From the NCBI GenBank assembly GCA_934148875.1, contig CAKPDJ010000076.1, positions 1 through 5,198 on the forward strand: a stretch of DNA of 5,198 bases, in the 5' to 3' direction. A model generated the notes under the pieces. That model was not told the origin of the DNA, searched no databases, and worked only from the letters and a program-made list of their open reading frames with translations. The position numbers and the translations under genes are program-made. Shown piece after piece: positions 1 to 5,181 of the stretch. This DNA is from an uncultured Bacilli bacterium. Lineage in GTDB: Bacteria; Bacillota_I; Bacilli_A; RF39; UBA660. Each line of letters opens with the position of its first letter. Within the stretch, counting starts at the first letter, position 1.

Positions 1-40
1 ATATATTAATGTAAAATGACCATTTTTAATAATTTAAGCT

Positions 41-93
41 AAAATAAAAACCAATCTTAAAAATCTATTTACTAGAAATTTAAAATTGGTATT
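41..93 (-). terminator. Rho-independent terminator at the left end of the minus-strand gene cluster
   Basis: Read on the minus strand, ACCAATTTTA (90 to 81) pairs with TAAGATTGGT (59 to 50) over ten pairs, one of them G-U. The hairpin continues inward, in register, through two A-T pairs, a symmetrical 2x2 T/T mismatch and the four-pair stem TCTA/TAGA closing a GTAAA loop. The 3' arm runs straight into TTTTTATTTT (50 to 41). The hairpin plus U-tract lies 35 bases past the stop of the 102-residue membrane protein. On the plus strand no T-run follows the hairpin, so it works for minus-strand transcripts only. Bases 1-40 hold nothing else I can identify. Confidence 0.8.
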
Positions 94-127
94 AAAAATA
101 ATCATTAATTAATTATATTTATACTTT

Positions 128-436
128 TTATCTTTTTTTCCATAATATTCTTACAGTATAGAATAAAAACATAGCAAACATTAATACGTATATCCAAACT
201 AAAATTGTGCTAACAATCCCATCAGTATATTTATAAATTACTCCTGGGATACTTTCAGGAAAATATTTACTAATAAAACTGCTAATTTCAGCTACACCTA
301 AATTATTCTTGATAAAAGTTAAAATTCTAAAGAATATATCTAAGGAAGCAATGAAATAAACACTACTATCTAATCTTCTAAAGAAGCATACTCCTGCTAC
401 AATCAAAACTATTAATAACACTACATCAAAACTCAT
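128..436 (-). CDS. Small three-segment membrane protein, function unknown
   Basis: This 102-residue protein is dominated by hydrophobic stretches. Likely membrane segments lie at residues 4-19, about 26-42 (less certain, as it contains Asp33 and Arg37) and 74-97. Between the second and third is a more polar loop of about 30 residues containing the prolines of FPESIPG (59-65). Arg20-Arg21 follows the first segment and the C-terminus ends WKKR, so by the positive-inside rule both are probably cytoplasmic. There is no cysteine pair, catalytic motif or lipobox. The ATG start is supported by AAAGAGG at 445-451, eight bases upstream. The gene sits between two terminators and is probably transcribed alone. 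I do not recognise the family. It is clearly an integral membrane protein, but nothing visible indicates what it does. Confidence 0.8.
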   Translation of the reverse strand: MSFDVVLLIVLIVAGVCFFRRLDSSVYFIASLDIFFRILTFIKNNLGVAEISSFISKYFPESIPGVIYKYTDGIVSTILVWIYVLMFAMFLFYTVRILWKKR

Positions 437-468
437 AATTAAAACCTCTTTCTACTGTATAAAATCGT

Positions 469-474
469 ATCATA
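469..474 (-). promoter_or_regulatory. Candidate -10 box for the 102-residue membrane protein gene
   Basis: TATGAT on the minus strand matches the sigma-A -10 consensus at five of six bases and would start RNA about 26 bases before the ATG, leaving room for the ribosome binding site. No convincing -35 lies 16-18 bases upstream, where the preceding terminator hairpin sits. The main support is that a strong terminator separates this gene from the hydrolase upstream, so it should need its own promoter. Confidence 0.3.
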
Positions 475-482
475 AAACTCTT

Positions 483-510
483 AAAAAAACAATTCCCAAA
501 TATAGGAATT
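483..510 (-). terminator. Rho-independent terminator after the MBL-fold hydrolase gene
   Basis: On the minus strand AATTCC (510 to 505) pairs with GGAATT (496 to 491), extended by a U-G pair to a seven-pair stem around a six-base loop. After one G comes a run of seven T (489 to 483). The hairpin starts one base after the stop codon of the hydrolase gene, which is typical placement for an intrinsic terminator. It should end the queH to hydrolase transcript. Confidence 0.85.
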
Positions 511-511
511 A

Positions 512-1036
512 TTAATTAAAATAGTAATTATTTTCTTTTTCATATCCAAGAGTAGTTTTATCACCATGACCTGGAAATATAACTATATCATCAGCATATG
601 CTTTAATTTTTTTAATACTCTCCCTCATTGAAGAAAAGTTTCCACCTTCTAAATCACAACGACCAATACTATCTAAAAAGATAAAATCACCAACAAACAT
701 TACTTTTTCTTCACGGAAATAAAAACTAATCGAATCTGTTGTATGGCCTGGATTTATAATAACATTAAATTTAAATGGTCCAATTAAATATTCTTTCTCT
801 TCTAAATTATTAAAATCATAGACTTTAGTCTCATAGTAAGATAAAGCTTCTTTTAATGCTCCAACATGATCAAAATGATGATGAGTAATCAATACTCCTA
901 ATACCTTTTTATTACCTATTTTATTTTGTATTTTATGAAATTCACTACCAGGATCAATAACTAAGCAACTATTATCCTTACTAATAATATAACAATTTTC
1001 TTCTAGTTCTCCAACTATTACTTTTTCTATTTCCAA
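512..1036 (-). CDS. MBL-fold metallo-hydrolase, glyoxalase II-like (YqgX/YcbL type)
   Basis: This 174-residue protein is a compact cytoplasmic metallo-beta-lactamase-fold hydrolase. The full metal-binding set is present: THHHFDH at 51-57 (His52, His54, Asp56, His57), His98 in NPGHTTDS, Asp117 in FVGDFIF and His157 in FPGHG. The end, GHGDKTTLGYEKENNYYF, is typical of short glyoxalase II-like proteins, which lack the C-terminal helical domain of true GloB. Family members hydrolyse thioesters such as S-lactoylglutathione or related thiol conjugates, but the substrate here cannot be read from sequence. The start is TTG. GGAGG lies seven bases upstream, inside the preceding gene, and no ATG is available nearby. 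The reading frame overlaps the preceding gene by ten bases, so translation of the two is probably coupled. The family assignment is firm and the substrate is open. Confidence 0.93.
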   Translation of the reverse strand: MEIEKVIVGELEENCYIISKDNSCLVIDPGSEFHKIQNKIGNKKVLGVLITHHHFDHVGALKEALSYYETKVYDFNNLEEKEYLIGPFKFNVIINPGHTTDSISFYFREEKVMFVGDFIFLDSIGRCDLEGGNFSSMRESIKKIKAYADDIVIFPGHGDKTTLGYEKENNYYFN

Positions 1037-1443
1037 AATGAATCCTCCATTTTTTTAATCATTATTTTTTCATTTTCTGTTATTTCGACTTTATACATAC
1101 TTCTAGTTATAGCTTTTAATAATTCTTGTTCATTAATATATAGATTACGAATAATACTGTTACCTCTTGTCTTTTCTAAGAGTGCTATACTAGCATTATT
1201 TAATTTAAACTCAAATTTTTTACTAGTAGAACAGTCATTTAAAAAAGAATCTGTACTACCAGGTTTTTTATCAATCCAAGTATCAATATGAGTAAGAGTT
1301 CCATCAGTACACAATGAATAACTTATCATATCAATATCATTATGAAATAAATATATTTTACCTTTCTCACCATTAATATCAGATATAGGAAAAATATTAT
1401 TAATACCTAATTTATTCTTTAACGACTGTAATTTTTTGTCCAT
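1027..1443 (-). CDS. Soluble protein of 138 residues, function unknown
   Basis: I do not recognise this protein. It has no membrane segment or signal peptide. After a lysine-rich start (KKLQSLKNKLG, 3-13) come alternating hydrophobic and polar stretches that suggest beta strands: KIYLFH 29-34, MISYSLCTDGTLTHIDTWID 39-58, KKFEFKLN 75-82. Charged helices follow at the C-terminus (104-137). Cys45 and Cys71 are isolated and form no CxxC motif. The ATG is supported by GAAAGGA at 1454-1460, ten bases upstream. It lies between queH (49-base gap, no terminator seen) and the hydrolase (ten-base overlap), so it is almost certainly co-transcribed with both. The good ribosome binding site, the overlap and an unbroken frame support a real gene. 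A functional link to the hydrolase is suggested only by the overlap. Confidence 0.8.
   Translation of the reverse strand: MDKKLQSLKNKLGINNIFPISDINGEKGKIYLFHNDIDMISYSLCTDGTLTHIDTWIDKKPGSTDSFLNDCSTSKKFEFKLNNASIALLEKTRGNSIIRNLYINEQELLKAITRSMYKVEITENEKIMIKKMEDSFWK
1044..1048 (-). promoter_or_regulatory. Ribosome binding site that fixes the TTG start of the hydrolase
   Basis: GGAGG on the minus strand lies within the last codons of the 138-residue protein gene (the Met-Glu-Asp codons) and is seven bases from the TTG at 1034-1036. This spacing is ideal, and it explains why the hydrolase can start at a weak TTG codon overlapping the end of the upstream gene. Confidence 0.8.
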
Positions 1444-1492
1444 AAAATAATAATCCTTTCTTTAACATTATTAAATATATGAACAAACATCA

Positions 1493-2128
1493 CTAGTTAT
1501 GAACTTCTTTTGATTTTTCTCTTTCTATTTTTGAATATATACATCCACAATAATCTTGACGATACAAATTATAAAGACTAGCAAGTTCAATACTTCTTTT
1601 ATAACCATTTTTCTTTTTAAAATCAGCTGGTAAGTATTTTATACCAATTTCTTTTTCCAAATTAAAACCAATCTCATTTAACCAATTACTTTTTTTGTAT
1701 GGGCTAATGGACAAAGTTGACGTGAAATAGTCAAAGTCATTTTCTTTAGCTAGGATAGATGTTTTTCTTAATCTCAATTCATAGCATAAGTAACACCTAT
1801 GTTCTCCTTCTTTTAATTTTTCTAAACCCTTAGCCATTTCATAAAAAGAATTACTATCATAATCACAGTCTAAAAAATCAACTTTATATTTAGTAGGAAA
1901 CACTTTAATAAAGCGTTTTTCTTCTTCCTTTCTTTTTAAATATTCTTCTTCGGGATATATATTAGGATTATAATATAATATAGTAATTTTAAAATAAGAA
2001 GATAAAGTTTCTAGTACATAACTAGAGCATGGAGCGCAACAACTATGTAATAATAAAGTTGGAACATTATTATTTTCTTGTTCCTTAGCTATTATTTTTT
2101 CCATTTCTATTTGATAATTTTTATCCAT
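1493..2128 (-). CDS. queH: Epoxyqueuosine reductase QueH
   Basis: QueH (formerly DUF208) performs the last step of queuosine synthesis, reducing epoxyqueuosine to queuosine at wobble position 34 of tRNAs with GUN anticodons (Asp, Asn, His, Tyr). It is unrelated in sequence to QueG and needs no cobalamin. The 211-residue protein carries the family's cysteines: HSCCAPCS at 28-35, CYLC at 112-115 and YCGC at 193-196. In the family the adjacent Cys pair (30-31) and the CxxC bind an iron-sulfur cluster, and the C-terminal CxC is a redox pair. Other family landmarks are YYNPNIYPEEEY (52-63) and TSTLSISPYKK (136-146). The roughly 20-residue lead before the CC motif is usual in Bacillota homologues. 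The ATG follows AGGTGG at 2133-2138, a little closer than average. No other queuosine gene is in the window. Confidence 0.96.
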   Translation of the reverse strand: MDKNYQIEMEKIIAKEQENNNVPTLLLHSCCAPCSSYVLETLSSYFKITILYYNPNIYPEEEYLKRKEEEKRFIKVFPTKYKVDFLDCDYDSNSFYEMAKGLEKLKEGEHRCYLCYELRLRKTSILAKENDFDYFTSTLSISPYKKSNWLNEIGFNLEKEIGIKYLPADFKKKNGYKRSIELASLYNLYRQDYCGCIYSKIEREKSKEVHN

Positions 2129-2148
2129 TTTACCACCTACTTCTATCT

Positions 2149-2177
2149 AAAGAAAAAGTAAGTATTACTACTCACTT
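2149..2177 (-). terminator. Terminator-like hairpin overlapping the yebC stop codon
   Basis: On the minus strand AAGTGAGTA (2177 to 2169) pairs with TACTTACTT (2164 to 2156) over nine pairs, one of them G-U, closing a GTAA loop of the stable GNRA type. The 3' arm is followed by TTTCTTT, so the whole T-rich tail from the stem base is TTTTTCTTT with one interruption. The last yebC codons and the stop TAG (2170 to 2168) form the 5' arm and the loop's first base, so a ribosome finishing yebC would cover the hairpin. The short, AT-rich stem and interrupted U-tract suggest partial termination before queH. Confidence 0.65.
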
Positions 2178-2890
2178 AAATTATGATATACATCTTGAAC
2201 ATCATCAATATCTTCTAAAGCATCAATTAAGTTATATACCTTTTCTTTAGTTTCTTCATCACTAACTTCTACCTTATTAGAAGCAACATAAGTTATTTCA
2301 CTAGTTAAAAAGTCTTTAATTCCCATTTGTTCCATAGCTTCTTTTACTTTTAAGAAATTGTCTGGTGTTGTATAAACTTCATATGTATCTTCATTGGTTA
2401 TTAAATCATCAGCACCATTATCTAAAACAGTCATCATTAATTCATCTTCATCGACTGTTTTTTCTATTACGATAACGCCACGTCTTTCAAACATGTAGCT
2501 AACAGAACCATCAGTACCTAGGTTACCACCTTTTTTAGTTAGAGCAGTTCTAACTAGCATAGCTGTACGATTTCTATTATCAGTTAAGCAATCTACCATA
2601 AAAGCAATTCCAGCTGGTCCATATCCTTCATAACGTACATTTTCATAATCTTCACCATCCTGAGCACCAACAGCTTTATCGATAGCTTTTTGGATATTGT
2701 CTTTAGGCATATTTTGGCTACGACATTTTTCAATTACCATACGTAATGATGGATTAGTATCTGGATCTCCGTTAGTTCCTTTAGCAGCTACATAAATTTC
2801 TTTAGCTAATTTTTGAAAAACTTTTCCACGTTCAGCATCAATTAATCCTTTTTTACGATGAATTGTTGCCCATTTTGAATGTCCACTCAT
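2168..2890 (-). CDS. yebC: YebC/PmpR family (TACO1-type) translation or regulatory factor
   Basis: The protein is 240 residues from the ATG at 2888-2890, the family's usual length. It opens with the family's MSGHSKWATIHRKK signature. Further family landmarks are YEGYGPAGIAF at 87-97, TDNRNRT at 103-109, GGNLG at 121-125 and GSVSYMF at 128-134, with an acidic C-terminus. YebC proteins are cytoplasmic three-domain proteins. They were long annotated as transcriptional regulators (PmpR), and more recent work on bacterial YebC and mitochondrial TACO1 supports a ribosome-associated role that helps translate difficult stretches such as polyproline. The N-terminus is the MSGHSKW form of main-line YebC, not the shorter-motif YeeI form. 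An in-frame GTG three codons upstream (2897-2899) overlaps the ribosome binding site and is not the start. The gene has its own candidate -10 box, and its stop overlaps a terminator-like hairpin. Confidence 0.97.
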   Translation of the reverse strand: MSGHSKWATIHRKKGLIDAERGKVFQKLAKEIYVAAKGTNGDPDTNPSLRMVIEKCRSQNMPKDNIQKAIDKAVGAQDGEDYENVRYEGYGPAGIAFMVDCLTDNRNRTAMLVRTALTKKGGNLGTDGSVSYMFERRGVIVIEKTVDEDELMMTVLDNGADDLITNEDTYEVYTTPDNFLKVKEAMEQMGIKDFLTSEITYVASNKVEVSDEETKEKVYNLIDALEDIDDVQDVYHNLSE

Positions 2891-2898
2891 ATTATACA

Positions 2899-2905
2899 CT
2901 CCTTT
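2899..2905 (-). promoter_or_regulatory. Ribosome binding site that decides the yebC start
   Basis: AAAGGAG on the minus strand is eight bases from the ATG that encodes the conserved MSGHSKW. The last G of this site is the first base of the upstream in-frame GTG, so that GTG cannot be used with it. Confidence 0.9.
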
Positions 2906-2926
2906 AATTTTTTTATATATAACGCT

Positions 2927-2932
2927 ATTATA
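2927..2932 (-). promoter_or_regulatory. yebC: Candidate -10 box for yebC
   Basis: A perfect TATAAT on the minus strand lies 36 bases before the yebC ATG, giving a predicted leader of about 30 bases with the ribosome binding site well placed. The expected -35 position holds only TCTTTT, a poor match. The region is almost pure A and T, so a chance TATAAT is possible. The 104-base gap between the upstream membrane protein gene and yebC is large for this window, which favours a real promoter. Confidence 0.45.
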
Positions 2933-2994
2933 TTATCATATAAAGATAAAAAAGAAAATATTTTTTATTTATTAATTTATAAAAATGTTATGAA

Positions 2995-3750
2995 TTAAAT
3001 TATTGATATTATTATTCCAAAAGCAATACCAATTAAAATTATAATCAACATCATTTTAGTAAATAATAGTAAAAATCTTTTGACAAAGCTTTTTTCATTT
3101 TCTAATGAATAATAATACTTGCCCTTGTATTTCATAATTATCTGCTGATACTTTAAATTATTGAATAGTAATTTTAAATCGCTACTACTTAGTTTATCAA
3201 AAATTACTTCTTTAGTAACTGCATTATTTTTGTCTAATGCATTTAGTTCAGTAAATATATTCTTAATGGTTTCTTGTTGTTCCTTGTTGGGATTAGAAGT
3301 AAGATTTACTTTAATATCACTAGTTTTTCCATCATAGACTTGTTTTCTAATATAGTTGATAACACCACTTATTCCTAAAATAGTAAATAATAATGAAATT
3401 ATATAGTCTTTTATTATGGCGTTTAAGAATGGCTCATAATAGTATAGCATTTCAAAGTTTTCTAAACTCATCTCAATACCTTCTTTAGCTAAAGATAAAA
3501 AAGGAATAATAATTAATGTTGAGATAGTTACGCAAATTATAGAAACTATACTTATAATTGTTGGAAGTTTTTCATCTATTTTACCCTTTAATAATTGGTA
3601 ACCTTTTAATGCTCCTAAAGCAATAATAATGGCTAATAATGAAAGCATCATTTCACCATAAACATACATTAAAATCCATGGGATTGAAGCAATTAAACCA
3701 CCTAACAAGGCTCCTATAATACCAGGTAAATATTTTTTATTTGTTTCCAT
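2995..3750 (-). CDS. Five-segment membrane protein with winged-helix-like cytoplasmic domain, function unknown
   Basis: This 251-residue protein has predicted membrane segments at about 9-31, 34-54, 63-86, 112-134 and 226-250. The first pair is glycine-rich (PGIIGALLGGLIASIPW). Between segments four and five is a soluble stretch of about 90 residues (135-224). Its second half, roughly residues 158-216, reads like a small winged helix: helix, helix (VTKEVIFDKLS), recognition-type helix (SDLKLLFNNLKYQQII), then a two-strand wing (MKYKGKYYYSL). That resemblance is by eye only. The ATG is supported by GAGGAG at 3758-3763, seven bases upstream. The gene lies 14 bases downstream of obg with its ribosome binding site against the obg stop, so the two are co-transcribed and probably translationally coupled. 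I recognise no family. The role of the soluble domain (DNA, protein or none) is open. Confidence 0.85.
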   Translation of the reverse strand: METNKKYLPGIIGALLGGLIASIPWILMYVYGEMMLSLLAIIIALGALKGYQLLKGKIDEKLPTIISIVSIICVTISTLIIIPFLSLAKEGIEMSLENFEMLYYYEPFLNAIIKDYIISLLFTILGISGVINYIRKQVYDGKTSDIKVNLTSNPNKEQQETIKNIFTELNALDKNNAVTKEVIFDKLSSSDLKLLFNNLKYQQIIMKYKGKYYYSLENEKSFVKRFLLLFTKMMLIIILIGIAFGIIISII

Positions 3751-3757
3751 ACATTCA

Positions 3758-3765
3758 CTCCTCTT
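3758..3765 (-). promoter_or_regulatory. Ribosome binding site of the membrane protein, touching the obg stop codon
   Basis: AAGAGGAG on the minus strand shares its first base with the last base of the obg TAA (3765-3767) and is seven bases from the next ATG. A ribosome terminating on obg is therefore already positioned over this site, which favours re-initiation. Confidence 0.75.
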
Positions 3766-5039
3766 TAATTCCTGTATTCAAATTCGAAATCTAAAATACG
3801 GACTTTGTCCCCTTCTTCTGCACCAAGAGACTCTAATTTATCATCTACTCCCATTTTACGCAAACGGCGAGTAAATCTTAAAATACCTTCATCAGTGGTA
3901 AATTTAGTCATTCTAAATAGTTTTTCAAGTTCATCCCCTGATAATACCCAAGTACCATTATCTTCTCTAGTAATAGTATATGGCTCTTCTTTTTTAAATT
4001 TATAAAGAACATGTCCTTCAAATTGATCTTCTTCAAATAAAGGTTTATCCTCTACCGTTTCTAATAAATCACCAAGGGCTACTAAAACATCTTCTAAGCC
4101 TTCGTTATTCATGGCACTTATTTCATATATAGGCTCTTTTACCTTTTTCTTGAAGTTGGCTAGATTTTCCTTAGCAGAATCTAAATCCATTTTATTAGCT
4201 ATAATTATTTGAGGCTTTTGAATTAGTTTTTCACTAAAATTTTCTAGTTCTTTATTAATAACTTGATAATCATCATAAGGATCTCTTCCTTCATAACCGC
4301 TCATATCAATAACATGAGCTATTACTTTAGTTCTTTCAATATGGCGTAAAAAACGGTCTCCTAAACCTTCCCCTTCACTTGCTCCTTCAATAAGTCCAGG
4401 TAAATCAGCCATTACGAAGCTTCTACCTTTCTTATCTTTGCATACTCCAAGATTAGGAGTTAAAGTCGTAAAATGATAGGCAGCTATTTTAGGTTTAGCT
4501 TTTGATACCATAGAAATAAGCGTACTTTTACCTACACTAGGAAGACCTACTAGACCAACATCAGCTAACATTTTAAGTTCGACCTTTAAATATTTAACTT
4601 CGCCAGGTTCTCCATTTTCGCTAAAGTTAGGTGCTGGATTAGATTGGGTTTTAAATGCTGTATTACCACGGCCACCTCTACCACCATAGGCAACTATTAC
4701 TTGATCATCTTTATTTTTTAAATCAGCAACAATTAAATTGGTATCGGTATCAGTAATTACTGTTCCTTGTGGCACTTTAATGATAATATCTTCACTATTT
4801 TTACCATCACAGTTTTTACCTGTACCATTTTCACCTTTTTTACCTTTAATAATACGATTATAACGTAAGTCCAAAAGTGTATGTAATCCTTCATCTACTT
4901 TAAAAATGATATTAGAACCTCTACCACCATTTCCACCGTAAGGTCCACCCATTGGTACAAATTTTTCACGTCTAAAAGCAGTACAACCATCGCCACCATT
5001 ACCGGCATGTACTTCAATAGTAACTTCATCTATAAACAT
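3765..5039 (-). CDS. obg: Obg GTPase (ObgE/CgtA), ribosome-assembly and stress GTPase
   Basis: Obg is an essential, slow GTPase that binds the 50S ribosomal subunit, monitors its late assembly and links growth to GTP and (p)ppGpp levels. This copy has 424 residues, close to the usual Gram-positive length, and all three domains. The glycine-rich Obg fold spans 1-158 (AGNGGDGCTAFRREK 12-26, GGPYGGNGGRG 31-41, GGRGGRGN 119-126). The G domain is about 159-330: G1 GLPSVGKST 165-173, switch I YHFTTLTPNLG 188-198 with Thr192, G3 DLPG 212-215, G4 NKMD 282-285, G5 SA 308-309. A C-terminal OCT domain is at about 335-421. All key residues are present. The ATG follows AAAGAGGGG (5050-5058) and gives the conserved MFIDEV start. 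A good promoter lies upstream, and an uncharacterised membrane protein gene follows directly. Confidence 0.99.
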   Translation of the reverse strand: MFIDEVTIEVHAGNGGDGCTAFRREKFVPMGGPYGGNGGRGSNIIFKVDEGLHTLLDLRYNRIIKGKKGENGTGKNCDGKNSEDIIIKVPQGTVITDTDTNLIVADLKNKDDQVIVAYGGRGGRGNTAFKTQSNPAPNFSENGEPGEVKYLKVELKMLADVGLVGLPSVGKSTLISMVSKAKPKIAAYHFTTLTPNLGVCKDKKGRSFVMADLPGLIEGASEGEGLGDRFLRHIERTKVIAHVIDMSGYEGRDPYDDYQVINKELENFSEKLIQKPQIIIANKMDLDSAKENLANFKKKVKEPIYEISAMNNEGLEDVLVALGDLLETVEDKPLFEEDQFEGHVLYKFKKEEPYTITREDNGTWVLSGDELEKLFRMTKFTTDEGILRFTRRLRKMGVDDKLESLGAEEGDKVRILDFEFEYRN

Positions 5040-5063
5040 ATTAACACTTCCCCTCTTTATAAG

Positions 5064-5075
5064 GTTTTATAAAAC
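5064..5075. repeat. Perfect 12-base palindrome in the obg leader
   Basis: GTTTTATAAAAC is an exact inverted repeat lying between the predicted obg transcription start (about 5075-5078) and its ribosome binding site (5050-5058). An operator at the start of transcription would look like this. It is also short and AT-rich enough to arise by chance here, and flanking bases do not extend the symmetry. Confidence 0.45.
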
Positions 5076-5081
5076 AGTACA

Positions 5082-5110
5082 ATAATATCATAAAAAGGAT
5101 AAAAATTCAA
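5082..5110 (-). promoter_or_regulatory. Sigma-A-type promoter of the obg operon
   Basis: On the minus strand TTGAAT (5110 to 5105, four of six to consensus) is followed by exactly 17 bases and TATTAT (5087 to 5082, five of six), with TG one base before the -10 (an extended -10). The predicted start at about 5075-5078 gives a leader of about 36-39 bases. This is the best-formed promoter in the window. Confidence 0.75.
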
Positions 5111-5172
5111 TTATTTCGTATATAGGATAGTGTAAAATAATTTGGGGTAAGACATAAAAAAAGAAAAACCTT

Positions 5173-5181
5173 TGTTATAAT
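5173..5181 (+). promoter_or_regulatory. Candidate divergent promoter (extended -10) pointing off the right edge
   Basis: TGTTATAAT on the plus strand is a perfect TATAAT -10 preceded by the TGn extended element. No -35 is well placed; the nearest GACA-like sequence (5149-5154) is about 21 bases away, too far. Extended -10 promoters can work without a -35. It would start RNA near 5188, so any gene it serves lies beyond the window. The rest of 5111-5198 is AT-rich with no open frame or terminator that I can support. Confidence 0.4.

Noticed and set aside
512..1036. Beta-lactamase (antibiotic resistance) reading of the MBL-fold protein
   Set aside because: It is short, has no signal peptide, and its GHGDKTTLGYEKENN ending belongs to the glyoxalase II-like branch.
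1444..1492. Possible promoter or terminator between queH and the 138-residue gene
   Set aside because: The 49 bases contain no hairpin with a T-run, and the TAATAAT there has no supporting -35. Co-transcription with queH is the simpler view.
2891..2896. A second TATAAT on the minus strand just before the yebC ATG
   Set aside because: It lies between the ribosome binding site and the start codon, so RNA starting from it would lack the leader.
2891..2899. Upstream in-frame GTG adding three residues to YebC
   Set aside because: The GTG overlaps the AAAGGAG ribosome binding site, which is ideally spaced for the downstream ATG, and the family starts at MSGHSKW.
2946..2968. Eight-pair hairpin (ATAAAAAA with TTTTTTAT) after the membrane protein gene
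   Set aside because: The stem is entirely A-T, has no clean T-run after it, and such pairings are expected by chance in sequence this AT-rich. A weak terminator cannot be excluded.
3805..4005. Plus-strand open frame of 66 codons
   Set aside because: It lies wholly inside obg on the opposite strand, is serine-rich with no recognisable motif, and obg is unmistakable in this region.
128..5039. Mycoplasma-type code with UGA as tryptophan
   Set aside because: All tryptophan codons checked are TGG and no gene needs a TGA to be read through. The lack of TGA stops among seven genes is unremarkable at this GC.
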